Shown: positions 43,500 to 56,479, counted from the first letter of the stretch. The stretch: 64,000 nucleotides of DNA from Myrica gale (GCA_963930655.1 OZ005605.1:20281501-20345500); one strand, 5' to 3'. Numbers and translations are program-made. The notes: generated from the letters alone by a model not told the origin.

Positions 43500-45208
43500 A
43501 GCTGAAGGCGTTGGGTCATTGAAATTCTCATTTTCCTTCAATTTTTGTGGAACAAAAATGCTTTTCAAATCCTGACTTTTTTTGAGAAACAAAAATGCTT
43601 TTCAAATCCTGACTTTTTTTGAGAAACCGAACCTCTCCCCAGACTATTTTACACATTGCCAAAAAAGTTTGTCACAAAAACACTCTAATCCTCTTTCTTG
43701 ACTAAGCATTCGACAAAAGATTTTAATCTTTTTTTAAAAAGATTCGTCGCCCCCTTAGGCTTCTTTTAACCCCGGAAACTACTCCAGCGAGGGGCGAAGC
43801 TAATTACGGGGATTAGGGGTACCGTAAGCCGCGCGCCAGCCCCCAAAAATTAAGGAATGTTTTTTAAAAAACATCCTAGCATGTTTTTTTTTTTTTCCAT
43901 TGCCTTTAGAAAATTACCATATTGTATAATGTGACGTCTCTCCAGTATCCACATTCTGACTTGGCTTTATTATGAAGTCTCCAGATATCTATATTTTGGT
44001 ATTAATTGGTCTATCAAATTAAAGTGACCGATTGCGAGTCCGTCTTCTGTGGTCCACTAATTTTTTTCTGTCCGACTTTATTAATGGTATGAATGTATTG
44101 ATTCCATTTTCCCAGTATTTGAAGGATTATGTACTCATGTGGACCTCTGACAAGTACTTTAATCTTCAGATACATATCAACATGGATGACTCGTCAGAAA
44201 TTTATTGGCTTCGCTTGTTAGTTTGAGAATGGGAACAATTCTGCATCTTTATGTACATTGAGTATATATTAATATCATGATTCTGCGATATCACTCCCTC
44301 AGTAGGTATATACCAACTCATATTGGTTTATGAACCTATTGATCATACTATATGGCTACTAGAATACTCTGTTCTTTGTTTGTCCTCTGGCAATTCCGGT
44401 GGACCGGTGATGTAGCTGCTATTTTTTTTTACTGTTTGCACAGGTGGACTTTCAGGTCACAAGACTTGACTGCACGTTTCTCTGTTATGCCAACTTTGAA
44501 GTCTAAAAGGGAGACTATCGTTCCTCCCATTTACACCATTGTAAGTCATTTTCCCCATTGAGATACCTCTGCAGGCCTCTTGCACTCTGGGAGTTGCATT
44601 TGATCACATTCCATAAGCCAGTTAATATGATCTTTTGAAGCTGAAGGAGGAGTGTTACTTCATATTGCGTACAATCAGCATTAGTATTTCAATGATTGAC
44701 GCTGGTCATAAATGCCAGTTTAAGCTCCATGGAGATTGGGTTAGATCGGTGATAATAATCAAACCACATTCTACAATATTGAGAATTTCGGTTCATTGCT
44801 CTTGACTGTTATGCTCATTAGTGAACATTTCATTTTATCCTTCTTAATATAGTGAAAGATATATAGTCCATATATATACTACTTATTGAATCAAAATTCA
44901 TATCAAGTTCATCATTGTGTTTCAGTGTTTGACATTGGTAGAGGATGAACTCAACATGCGCAGTATTCAATATCTTGTGGAAAATAATGCTTCTTTTGCC
45001 AGGTGAACTCAACATGCCCACTTTGATGCTTCACGAAGAGGTTCCTAACAAATCCATTTATCCCATTTACCGGAACCGCTAGCAAGGCTTGTAATTTGAA
45101 GGTGAATCATGTGAAATTGTTGAGGAAGAACCGAGAAGAAGTTAGACCATTTTAAAGGAGAAGCATGTTCTAAATGATAAGGGAAAGCCAATGCTTTCAC
45201 CTTTCTTT
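43500..45208. other. Intergenic sequence, nothing firmly recognised
   Basis: A near-perfect 38-bp tandem duplication lies at about 43551-43626 (ATGCTTTTCAAATCCTGACT twice). An exon-like segment with AG and GT edges lies at 44444-44540 on the plus strand, but its translation matches nothing I know. Confidence 0.35.
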
Positions 45209-45445
45209 TGGTTGAGGGAGCTAGGCTGATCGCAAAGCTAGGCTGGCGTGTCATAAGACTCATAACTGACAAAAACTCCTTATGGGCCATTGCTTTAGAA
45301 GCCAAATACTGCCGTAATTGGCGGAAAATCATGGATTTGGAGGAGTCTTCTCAAGTGAGGGATGTTATTAGGGCGGGGATGTGTTGGCAGATTCTTAATG
45401 TGGAGGGTTTGAATATCTGGTGTGACCCATGGGTTCCAGGTATAG
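45209..45445 (+). mobile_element. LINE fragment, 5' half
   Basis: It encodes LIAKLGWRVI, DKNSLWAIALEAKYCRNW, RDVIRAGMCWQI and NIWCDPWVPG, the segment after the reverse transcriptase of plant LINEs. It stops at about 45443. The next part of the same domain reappears at 55745, so the two pieces probably belonged to one LINE. Confidence 0.7.
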
Positions 45446-45690
45446 GACACTTCACTCTTAATTTTTACACATTGTCTCCTTATCTTCAGATGTATTTACA
45501 CATTGCATCCCATATTTTGACAGAATCCATCTAAATTGACGGGCAATTTGGGTACGATGTCCAAATTGAAAAAATGTGTAAGTTAATGGGTCCAATGTCT
45601 AAAAAATAATACATTGAGGTGCAAAGTGTAAATGACCCCAAAGATAAGGGGGCAAAGTGTATTTAACCCTTAATATTATGTGTATAGTAT
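45446..45690. other. Possible MULE or MITE end
   Basis: Sequence with TTTACACATTG and GGGGCAAAGTGTATTTAACCC resembles ends of small Mutator-like elements. Termini are not resolved. AT-rich sequence continues to 46600. Confidence 0.3.
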
Positions 45691-46715
45691 AGTATTTTTA
45701 CATATTAAGATTGAATATTTTTTCACTCATCTATAGGTGTATATTATTTATACCTAATATGTCACACATCTATGTGTATATATAGTATTTGTACATATTA
45801 AGAAGATATTGTGAAATTAGCTTATGCATTAACAAGTACATAACATAATATATCATCTTAGATGCTATAATTGAATATTAGGTACGTAAGTACATATAAA
45901 TTACTTTGGTAAATTAATACATATCATGTATATGATAAACACATATAACAAATAACATGCTAAACTTCAGTATATATATGTATATAATAAAAACATATTA
46001 CTTACCGTTTACCCAAAAAAACATATATTTAATATCAAGTACTAAGATTTTATAAATACTAATTATAAAATTCAAAGTACTATTAATATTATGTTATGTT
46101 ACGTTACGTACTACGTACTATGCTATATACAAGGCATTACACTTTTATATTATAAGTACTAGATATTATTATTACTAACCTATTTTAATTAGGATTATTA
46201 CACTAGTTATAAAAAAGAGTATAAAAATAATATACTATATATTTAATATTAAGTACTAAGATTTTTAAATACTGTTACAAATTACAAATTATTATTATTA
46301 CTTAGTTATTTTAGGTACGTGCTAAGTAATATAAAGTATATTATAATTAAGATGTAATTACAAAATAAATTTATATCCAACATGTGATTATTGAAGTATA
46401 AAAACAAGTGAAAGGGAAACCGTGCGTGTGTGAAATTTAAATTTTTTCTAAAATCTGTTACATCTTTCTTTGTGAAATCTAACGGAACAAATCTATGAGC
46501 AAAAATTTTGTTTCCCTCTGTTTTTTTATGTTTTGGCTGGACCGCAGGTTCTCTTTTTGTTTTCTAAATTCATTGTATTATCTTTCAAACTTTCGAAGAA
46601 ATTTTAGACTACTCTAGACTTCATTTTTTTTACTACATAACTCTTCTCTCCCTCCGCCCCCTTCCAGGTGTCGTCAACCTCTGTACTTAACCATCATCCA
46701 TGGCAGCAGAGGTTA

Positions 46716-47299
46716 ATGGCGGCTTCTCTGCAACTCAACACTAAGGCTTTCCGAATTCATTTCCAGTTGGCCTCCGTGCCTCTGTCCAAACAGGCCCCCA
46801 AATCGTGTCGGATCAAGTGTGCCGCCACCACTCCGTCCAAACGCTACACCATCACTTTGCTTCCCGGCGATGGCATTGGCCCCGAGGTTATCTCCGTCGC
46901 CACCAACGTCCTCAAGCTCTCCGGTTCTCTCGAAGGTGCTTAAAGTTCACTCTCCTATCGCTCACCTATTTAAAAAATTAAAATTAAAACAATGGCAAAA
47001 CAATCTGGATTTTCGCGCTTTATTGGTCGTTTTCCAAATGAGGTTCCCTTGTTGTTGAAATAATTTAATATTTTAGGAGGGAGTAATCTTTCTTTTTCGA
47101 TAACGAAACAAAATTTTGCTAACAAAAAAGTGAATAGTTGTTCTGCCCTCAATTCCGATATACTAGGGGTTGAGTTTAAGTTCCAAGAGAAGCCTGTAGG
47201 CGGAGCTGCCTTGGATTTGACTGGAGTTCCGTTACCGGAGGAGACTCCATCGGCCTTAAAGTTTCTGCAAATTTGAGGCCTGCAACTGTTTTGCCACAG
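46716..47299 (+). pseudogene. 3-isopropylmalate dehydrogenase (chloroplast, leucine pathway) pseudogene
   Basis: Exon 1 (46716-46935) is intact: a transit peptide (MAASLQLNTKAF) then KRYTITLLPGDGIGPEVISV and ATNVLKLSGSLEG. A GT-AG intron follows. The second exon (47167-47299) encodes [20 protein letters not shown] and PLPEET, then jumps straight to [15 protein letters not shown] in another frame. The stretch that normally lies between (the segment with LLGAIGG and WD) is deleted, with a frameshift. No later exons are found up to 48660 or after the hAT element. The normal enzyme oxidises 3-isopropylmalate with NAD. Confidence 0.85.
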
Positions 47300-48659
47300 G
47301 TAATATTAGTTCTAAGCCAACGCTTATTGAAAAGAGATGAAGTTTTATTTGTGAAATTTGTATGTTGTTTATATGCACATCAAATTTCTTGGTTAAGCGC
47401 ACGCAGATATATGACAATATTGATGTTTTACCTCACTGTTTGAACTTAGGTTCTCTTTTTGGATTCTAGGAAGTAGGATTTCAATGTGACAAAAATGCTG
47501 TTCTAAATTTGTTTGCTATCTGGGTTGTTCTTCTTCTCTGTTCCCTGAGAAATTCTCTTTGGCAGAGTATGAGATATTGAGAATTATCATGGTTTCTTAG
47601 GGTTACGCGTTTGCTTGGTTTCTCGATCAGCATATTAAGATTAGAATAACTTCACCTTGCTTGATTTATCCATGTTCTTCTACAATCATAATAGATTGCT
47701 CTTGGAGAAAATAGATGAATTGCTTGCAACTTAAATTTTCAATTGCTATTACAGATTGTCAATGCTCATTTTTTCCAGCTTTTGAGTACCATTTTGAGTA
47801 AGATGTGTTTTTATGATAGGAAGACTTATGCGTTTTTACATTCCTTGATCTTACCTTATGCCATGCTGTTACTAAAGCAAAGTTGGGTTATGATCCTATT
47901 AAGCTGAACCCTTAGGATATGGTTTGCTTTGCTAAGGAAAAACCCCAGGTATGACTAAATGCAAATAGTTCTGATGTAGCAAAATTGATTTGGCATGTTG
48001 TGTGGGGGCTATTGTATTAGGACATAAGGATAACGTCACATGATGTCTTCATGTAAGCATAAAGGATCACCATTTATTACTAATGGTTAGTTTACCTTTT
48101 GTACCAATAAGGGACGCATTTTTCCTCTGTAAAGTGTTATATTTGTGCAGGATATTGTTTGTCATCAGGTTTGGGTACTGATGGATGAGCAATATCACTT
48201 CCCTTGGACAAATATTTATAGTTGGAATCAGAGGATGTCCTAGACGCCTAGACATGTTCTTTCGCTTGTGCTATGAATCTATGATTTCTTCCTTTGTTTT
48301 TTGTTGGTACAGTGGTTCGTTTATTTACTACCAAGATGGCAAATTATTTTTTGTTGGTCTTGCCTTATGACATTTAGATATGCATCAGAATTGTGCTCTG
48401 CTCTCTGTGCCCCTTACCTTTAATCACGAATCAGGTTCCGGAAATGACAGCATATGGTTTTATAAGTGATTTCGTAGATTTTCTTTTATGTGCTTTTATG
48501 CAATTACATTAAAAAAATTATTCCTATTTATTGTCCCAAATTTCTGAACATGCTGTAAGCACAGTTGCAATATCATTTTTAATTGAGTTCAAATCAATTA
48601 GAAGATAGCAATATATCTTGGTGTTGTCGGTTCCAGTTAGCTCTTAGATTTAAGTCTTG
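47300..48659. other. Former intron-like sequence
   Basis: After the donor site at 47300 I find no further dehydrogenase exon and no other recognisable gene. The sequence looks like plant intron DNA, interrupted at 48668 by the hAT transposon. Confidence 0.45.
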
Positions 48660-51600
48660 GCTAGGCATAGGGCTGTGCATGGGCGGTGGCAGTGGCGGTT
48701 ATGCCACCCACCGCCACCGCCACCGCCACTAGCGGTGATGTATATGTTACCACCGGCACCGGCACCGGTGGTAACATATAACCGGCTCAACGGTGGCGGT
48801 AAACACCGGTGGCGGTGGCGGTGAACCGCTACCACCGCTGGGCCTTAATTATTGGGCCTTTTAGGCCCGTTTGGGGCATTTGGGCCCATTTGTTGGTCCA
48901 TTTGACCATTTTTTGTGGCGTTTTGGAGGCTGTTTTGGGGAGTTTTGGAACCATTTTTTTGGGCATTTTGGACCCATTTGTTCCCATTTTGGGATGTTTT
49001 GCAGAGTTCCCGAATCCCATTTTGGACCCATGTTTTGCATAATATAAATAATATTTGCACATTGATCTAAAAAGCAAAAATAGAACAATATAATGATCTA
49101 TAATCTAAACAAAGATCTAAAACAATTCATGAAATAAAAAAACAATATAGTGAAAATTGTATCTAAGACTAAACATGTAGGCCATATTATTGATCCCCAT
49201 GACAATAATTAAGTTTAATCATGGAGACTTATCATATGACCTTTTTTTATTTGCCCCATTTTTTTGAGAACGACCAAATCCAATATTTGATCATTCTCAA
49301 TCAAAACACTAAATCATGATTTTAATTTTCACTTACAAGTTACAAAACTACAACAAAATTAACAAATTGTCAAATACAAGTTAGAAAACTTACAAGTTAA
49401 CCAAACTACAACAATACATAAAACAAGACAACACTATAAAATTACTAAAATACAACATTATACATACATGATACATCAAATAAACATTGTTCAAATAAAA
49501 TAGCATAAGGACTAAAAGGTGGGCCAAATGCAACATGCGTCCTACTCCATCTCGATCTCCGTCGTCAAAGTCAATATCTCTACATAATTCAAAAATAAAA
49601 AATCAAATTATAATGATTACATAATATTGAGTATCAAATTCCAAATTTAACCAAAGAATAATTGTACCTGAATCGAGTCGGTAAGTCTCTTCATCTTCAG
49701 TTATGTTATCAGATACATCAAGTTCAGACTCAACCACTCTCACAATAGGGTCACCTCTCAACCAATTCTGAACACATATTAGTCCTTCAGCAGTCTTTGG
49801 AGCCAATGAACTCCTGAAAGGATCCAAGATCCGTCCTCCAGTACTAAACACCGACTCAGAGGGCACAGTGGTGATGGGGATTGCCAATACATCACGGGCT
49901 ATCAGAGATATAACTGGAAACTTCGTAGAGTTCACCTTCCACCAATTTAGAATATCAAAATCTGGAGTCCTCTCTATAACTCGCTCGGATAAATACCTTT
50001 CAATCTCAGATTTGGACTCCAACGCCCGCTGTGAAATTCTCCATTCAGCAAAGTAATCATCGTCATCATCAACATCAACCGTAGAAACAGTGCTATCGAC
50101 AACAGCAGAAGGAGGATCGGTGGCACTAGTACCACTACAGTACTCGGAAAACATCCTCTCAAATACACCTTCTACCTTTTTTGTCATCTCCATCCCCTTT
50201 GCCTCCCCTAATTGGTTTTTGAACCAATACTCCAATGCCCCCAATTTATATCGAGGATCAATCAATGCTGCAATGAATAAGAATCCATTAACCTTCTCTA
50301 AATCACCCCAATACTTATCATATTTCGACTGCATTTTCAATGTCATATTCACAAGATCTTTTTGCCCACTGGATCTATACCTTGTGATATGTCTAGTAAT
50401 CTTAGTCAACTCTTCAAAGAATGCATTAGATGTGGCCAAGTTCGATCCTGATACCCGTAAAGTGACTTCATAGAATAACTTCAAAAATTTTATGACACCA
50501 CGAATGGCCTCCCAATCCTCAAACGTAGGTGGACCCAAACCTTGCCTCCCATGCCCATCCTCTTGCAAATAAAGAACAAAATGTCCATCCAAAATCATCA
50601 TTTGATCAAATGCTTTCTGGTATTTCTCAGCCACATTCAACATAAAATACGTGGAGTTCCAACGGGTTGCAACATCAAGACTCAAGAATTGGCCATATAC
50701 AATGTTTTTTTCTAAAACAGCTTTCTTGAAAGTTTCTAACCTTTGAGGTGAAGACTTGACATACTTGATCATATTGCGGACTTTAGCTATCGAATCATGC
50801 ACATCTTTCAACCCGTCAGATACAATCAAATTAAGAACATGTGCACAACACCTACAATGTAAATACTCATGTCCACACACAACCTTCAAAATGGAACCAC
50901 CAATACTTTCTATCAATTGCTTTCTTTTGAATTGGTCAATTGCCGCATCGTTAGAAGATGCATTATCAACGGTTATCGTTAGCACTCTATCAATATGCCA
51001 ATCAAGCAGACAATCTTCTAATTCCTGTACAATACTTGATGCTTTATGGTCTTGGATCCTCTTAAATGACAAGATCCTCTTATGCAATGTCCAATTACAA
51101 TCAATAAAGTGTCCAGTCACACACATATAGTTATAATTTTGAATTGATGTCCAAGTATCTGTGGTGAGGCACACTCTATACTTATTCACCCGAAACCCCT
51201 CATTCAACTTCATCTTCTCCCTTAAAAACAATGACATGCAATCTCTCATCAACGTATACCTCGAAGGCATCTTAAACCTAGGTTCTAAGTAATGCATCAA
51301 TGCCCGAAAACCAACCTTCTGAACCGTGAGAAATGACAATTCATCTATAATTACCATTCTTGCTATCAACTCCCTAATAGTCTTCTCATCAAACTTACGA
51401 GTGACCCTCATCACCCCAACATCACCACTACTCGCCCTCGTTGCATCATGATTCAACAACATCTGACCAACATCCACATGACCCGCTAAAGTCCTCTTGT
51501 AATAAACACAAGACTCTAAATGTTGCTTCAACCCCGATGTCCCATTCTTCTTGTGATGGGCAGGAAAATCTTTCTTACAATAGTGACACGTGGCCCTAAC

Positions 51601-54338
51601 ATTCATAGCATCATGTTCATCAACGACCTTAGTGTAGTGCTGCCAAACCGGAGACTCACGTGTGTTCTTCCTCTTTTTAAGTGGAGGAAGTGGTGGTAAC
51701 CCACGTGGATCAGACCCAGTTGTTTCCATACTCTCCGTAGGAGTGGCTGGACAAGATTGAGAAGGTGTAGTAACCACACTACTACCTATCACGTTAGAAG
51801 TGATACTAGTTTCACTTCCCAATCAAGTCTCACTATTAGGAGTATGTGATTGTGTCAAATCCATCTGAAAATAAAAATAAAAAACAATTCAAGTGTAAAC
51901 TAATTTGAGCTCAAGCAATGCACCAAAAAGGGACAACTAAAGGACTATGCAAACCTGACTATGCAATAGAGAGCCCAACAACAAACATATGTGCTCACCA
52001 ACAGCAAACCTCACAATTTTAGTGCAAACCTCACAATTTTGACTATGCAAACCTCACAATAGCATATGATTTCTATTGCAAAACAGAAATGGTGATCATG
52101 TGCAATGACAATCATAAGACACAATGGGAACAAAACATAACATCAAATATATCCACATCCAATCCAAGCCAATCAATAGACCAACAGATTCACAAACCAC
52201 ATCCAAGCCCATCCTCCAATAGAAAACAGTTTCACAAACCCTAAATCAATTTAACTAACTGGATTTTATATATGGATGAAATAGAAACACATACCTGATA
52301 CCACAACCAAGCAAACAGAAATGCCAAACAGATCCAACTAACTGAGCCTGGCTACCTGATTTGCAGCAAACAAGACAGCAGTGCAATTAGCGCCCATTGG
52401 GAGTGGTAGGAGATCAATAGCAGCAGTTGACATATTTCTTAGTAATCTGAAAATATAGAAAGTGATGCACTTTTGTGAGTGGTATTCAAGGACTCTACAA
52501 CGCTTTTATCTAACCATGATGCAACATCAAGTCCTGCTTCTGACTAGTGGTTATTCTCGGCTATTTGTCTTTTTATACCAACTACTTCTAAACTATGTTC
52601 CCAGTCCCAACTCATCCTGCAGCGAGTTCTATATTTTCATAGGGCAGACAAGGAAGTAAATCAGGATTTGATGAACATTGAAGATGTCTTACTAGTGCTA
52701 TGTCCAGCATTTTGTTGTCTACTAGGTGAAATTAGAGTAGTTAAGTAATTTTAAGGAGATCCAATTATAACTTTGACAAGTCTTTTTGGAATATAGTGCA
52801 GACATGGCTAAAGAACCTATGAATGTCAAAGCAACCCTGATAATGACGTGACATCAAGGTACTAGAATGATATGTGGAAGTTGATGAACACGTGGGAGAT
52901 TCGAATGGAGTAGATAAATAAGGTTGGGAAGAAGATATGATGAAAAGAACCAACATCCAGCTAATCAAGTGCTCCTCAGCCACCATATAAATGGATCCAA
53001 CTCACCAGCCCCAAAGTCATCATTTTCTCTCAAGAATCCTGCCTTATGTTGCTGCTTATCCACTCTATCTTGTGAAAAGTGAAAAAGTACCCAACCTTTC
53101 GTTACTTTCTTCTTCTAGACCAAGATTAAGGCCATTAGAATCCCAACAGTGAATGTTCTAGCCTCAATAAAATTTATGATCAATGTCATTCTGAATTCTC
53201 ACATCAATCAACTCCATCTAATTTCCTCAAGTCCTAAGAGATTAAAGAAAATTCGAACAACCCTCAAAAGTGTTCCCATGTTCATTAGGCGATTTCAACT
53301 CTAACAAAGAAAGCAAATATTTGGTTAAAAGGCTTGGATCTCAGCGAAAGGAACTATCTATTCCAATATGAGAAAGACTTTGGGACTCCAATAAAATAAC
53401 GTGATGGAAGGAGGTGAAACACCATATACCAACAAAATATAGAGGCTCTTCCAAAACCCCACTAGAAGTGAAAAGCTGCTCTAACCAGAAGATCCAAAAG
53501 ACAAGACTTTCTGAGTCCTACGATTATAAAAAATCTCGACTGGAATAGAAGTCTTTCCAACAGCTTACAATATAACTGATAAACCATCAAACCCCATTTA
53601 ATAGCTAAAAGTTATGCAGAAAAAAAGGTCCCAAGACCCACTGATCTGAATAAGACAAACTACGTTATTCTAGTCAAAAAGTCTTGTAATCTAGCAAGAC
53701 CAATATAAAAGTACTGGCTAAGAGCTCATCACAGCTAGAGAAAGTATGTACTCGTCTATTATTGGGCACCACATCAGGAAGAACAATCAACAAACCCCAC
53801 ATTATCGACCCAGATTAGTGGTTCTTTATAGCCTTCAAGTGATCACGCATTAGCCCCACAAATTGAATTAAGTAGTTCTACCATTTTCAAATCTAATGGT
53901 GTACAATATATGCTTTTAGCCCGACAAAGGAGAGAAATAGTTACCGTGAGAGTTGAGACACCGAGAGGTAGACGGCTGACGAGTGACGGCGAGGTGCACT
54001 CGGGAGGGATGACAGGATGTGCAGTGCCGCTGTGGTCTCGGACTCTAGGGCAGGGAAAAAAAATCGCGAAGTGTCGAAGACTCGAAGTGAACTGCAAACG
54101 AAGGACGGAAGGAGAGGAAATAGGGTTTAAAAGAAATAGGGTCAAAATGACGCCGTATCGGAGCAACCGGTTTTCGCGGTTTACCGTCAAGCGGTGGCGG
54201 TGTATCATCGCTATCCCCTGTAAAATGGAACCGCCACCGCCCCCGCTACGAAGCGGTTGGCGGTGGTAGGTGGCGGTACCGGTGGCGTGCCGGTTAACCG
54301 GCCCACCGCCGGTACCGGTGACCACCCCTAGCTAGGCA
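48660..54338 (-). mobile_element. Full-size hAT transposon (5663 bp)
   Basis: The element is 48668-54330, flanked by a perfect 8-bp direct repeat GCTAGGCA (48660-48667, 54331-54338). Ends are TAGGGCTGTGCATGGGCGGT and the complement of TAGGGGTGGTCACCGGTACC. Both subterminal zones are rich in GGCGGTGG / CCACCGCC. A transposase gene lies inside on the minus strand. The perfect target duplication suggests recent movement. Confidence 0.95.
49542..51864 (-). CDS. hAT transposase (BED zinc finger), early nonsense codon
   Basis: Predicted coding exons are 49668-51864 and 49542-49579 (2235 nt, 745 codons with the stop). An AG just precedes the ATG at 51864 (MDLTQSHTPNSET). Codon 14 is TGA (51823-51825); after it the frame is open for about 730 residues. 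Domains: BED-type finger (ATCHYCKKDF, LKQHLESC), RNase H-like catalytic fold (LTTDTWTS and TVDNASSND hold two candidate acidic residues), and the dimerisation region (NWWKVNSTKFPVISLIARDV, TTVPSESVFSTGGRILDPFR). The next ATG (51729, METTGSD) lies before the zinc finger, so a nearly complete protein could be made from it. A long 5' intron and a GC-rich leader (about 53900-54200) precede it. Confidence 0.85.
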
Positions 54339-54347
54339 GTTTGCTTG

Positions 54348-54812
54348 CTTAGTGTTAGATCTTACTTAAACAGAGTGGGTATCCGAAATACCTTGTGCGG
54401 AATCTCCGATTTGCAAGAATATTGGTCGCTCGTCTTACAGTCTCACGATCAACGATCCACGAATCATGAACACTGCTCTCAAGTCGTTCAAGAGGCTACC
54501 AGAGTCTCCTTGTGAATTCCACCCTTCAGATCCAAGGCTAAAAGATGGGAAGCCTGATGCCTTGAGATAAAGTTCTTCTTTGAGGCTGTTTAGAAATCTG
54601 TCGATTGATTTTTCTCTCTGAGTTTATTTCTTTAAATAAACGTACATAAAGGAATCTCACAAAGAGAATCCCTAGGAGAGAAATCAGCTATGTTTGAATT
54701 CAAATAGAGATCTACATAAGATCTTCAGTTTAACTATAATTCAAATTCCAGCTTTTAAATTTAAACTCACATGTGGATGCTCCCATATATCATGGGATTT
54801 TCCAACACTTAG
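54348..54812 (-). mobile_element. Solo LTR (455 bp)
   Basis: 54353-54807 runs from TGTTAGATCTTAC to TTTTCCAACA and is flanked by the 5-bp direct repeat CTTAG (54348-54352, 54808-54812). No internal retroelement sequence remains, as expected after recombination between two LTRs. Orientation is a guess from TGTTGGAAAATCCC on the minus strand. It starts only 14 bp beyond the hAT target duplication. Confidence 0.85.
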
Positions 54813-55312
54813 GAATCTGAAACTTTTGTCCTTTTCCTAAGTTCTTGTGTTTGTATTTATTTATTTTTATCTTTTTTCAAAATATTACTGTTTGTTAATT
54901 TTCTAATATTGCAATTGCAGCCAATGATTATGGTGCTGGTGGTTAGTGATGATGGTGCAAATGATGTTAGATGATTGAAGTTGCCAAGCATTAAAGTTAT
55001 AGTTATTTATTGTTAATGTCATTACATGTTACTTTTTAAACTACTTAGAAATTTTAAGAACTTCTGTGTTTGTTGCAAAACAGTGTAAGACTTGGTTAGT
55101 TAGTCAATGATTAAATATATTTTAATTTATTACTCATCTTATTTTTTTACATCAATCAATTAAAATTTGTATTACACAAAAATTAGGAAAAAAATATAAG
55201 TTTTTACACATATATCTATTGCACTGTTTTTAAAAATGATTTAGTGATATTTTAAAAATGCTGGCACATACCAAACTAAACCTAAAAAAAAAAGTTGACA
55301 CATGTTTTTAGT
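54813..55312. other. AT-rich sequence without recognised gene
   Basis: It contains a possible splice acceptor (TTGCAATTGCAG at about 54909-54920), but the following codons match nothing known. It may be residual host sequence of the dehydrogenase region. Confidence 0.3.
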
Positions 55313-55740
55313 GACAGTCACAAAAATGTTGTTGCAGATATTTAAATGTAGTACAAAATTGAGCTATAGCAGCATTTTAAAAAATACTGCAGTAGATTAG
55401 TCTATAGCGGCGTTTTCTAAAATGATGCTAAAGATCTGTAGCAAAGTTTTTCAAAAACGCTGTTAAAGACCTATAGCAACATTTTCTTAAAATGTTGCTA
55501 AAATAATTTCACAAATGCACTTCGGGTCTGTAGCGGCAGTCGCGACTGCTCTATATGTCTCCCTTTTTATCAGCGGTCGCAAAAACTACTGCTAAAACTT
55601 ATCCTGACAAACATATAGCGGCGGTCACCACTACTGTTAAAAAAACGTTGCTAAAAACTTAGCAGTATTTTTTTTTTGTCTTTAACAGCATTTTTTTTTT
55701 GGGTCTTTAGCAACATTTTCTGACCGCTTCTACAAACTTT
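55313..55740. mobile_element. Degenerate CACTA-like subterminal array
   Basis: Repeated CTATAGCGGCG, TCTTTAGCAACATTTT and CGGCGGTCACCAC motifs in both orientations resemble a decayed version of the array at 43097-43499. No intact CACTA terminus is seen. It abuts a LINE fragment at about 55745. Confidence 0.55.
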
Positions 55741-55744
55741 TTTT

Positions 55745-56080
55745 TTTTAATGAGATTCGCCTTCCATCCAATCTTGGTGTTAATGTTCCTCTGTGTACAC
55801 TAGACACAAAAGGATCTCTCACTGTAAAAGCAGACTATTCGCATATAATTCAGTCTCGAGTTGCCTCCATAGGATGCTTGTCATCTGAGGATTGGAAGAG
55901 GATCTGGAAACTAAAAATCAAATATAAGCTCTAGATGTCATGGAAGGTTGCAGCTGATGCCATGCAGAGAATATTACGACAACGAATTGGTTGTGTCCGT
56001 ACTCTTACTTGGAAAACTTGAAGCCATGGATTTCGTTTATTTCCGGCAGAGATTTGCGAAGGCAATTAATTTTGTCCAAC
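55745..56080 (+). mobile_element. LINE fragment, 3' continuation
   Basis: It encodes LPSNLGVNVPLCTLDTKGSL then TVKADYSHIIQSRVA, DWKRIWKLKIKYKL, a stop codon, and MSWKVAADAMQRILRQRIG. This is the zinc-binding-type region that follows WCDPWVPG in plant LINEs, so it continues the fragment at 45209-45445. Confidence 0.65.
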
Positions 56081-56089
56081 ATCTTGTAA

Positions 56090-56300
56090 ACGGCTATGTT
56101 TGAATCTTTTTTTCAAAAAAATTTCACAATCATTTTTTTATCAATTTTAGGTGATGTTGGTTAAGGTGTTTTGTGAAGATTTTTTGTGTTTTGAGAATTT
56201 TTATGTGATGTTAACTTTATTGGTATGCGTGTTGTAGTTATATTTATGTGGTGTGAAAAATGATGTTTGGTTGTAGAATCCTGAGGATTCAAAAAATCCT
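56090..56300 (+). mobile_element. MITE, family 2
   Basis: It contains GTGTTTTGAGAATTTTTATG, GTTAACTTTATTGGTATGCG and ends with AAACGAACAAGCTC. It is in inverted orientation to the copy at 56480-56670, forming an inverted pair. Confidence 0.6.
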
Positions 56301-56479
56301 GAGGATTCATTATAAACGAACAAGCTCTAATACTTTTTACGAATTTTAATAACTTTTTACAAATTCAAATAAATTTTAACAAACTTTTTACAAACTCAAT
56401 CGACTTTTAACAATCCCAAAAAAATATACACTAACTTCAAAAAAATCAAACACAAAAAATAATTTCAAAGCCAAACCAA

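Noticed and set aside
44444..44540. Plus-strand exon with AG and GT edges
   Set aside because: The translation is open but matches no family I know, and no partner exons are seen.
48809..49088. Overlapping frames at the left end of the hAT
   Set aside because: They arise from simple TTTTGG/CCATTTTG repeats in the subterminal zone.
53910..54269. 119-aa plus-strand frame near the right end of the hAT
   Set aside because: It lies in the GC-rich leader and subterminal repeat of the transposon and has no domain. Probably chance.
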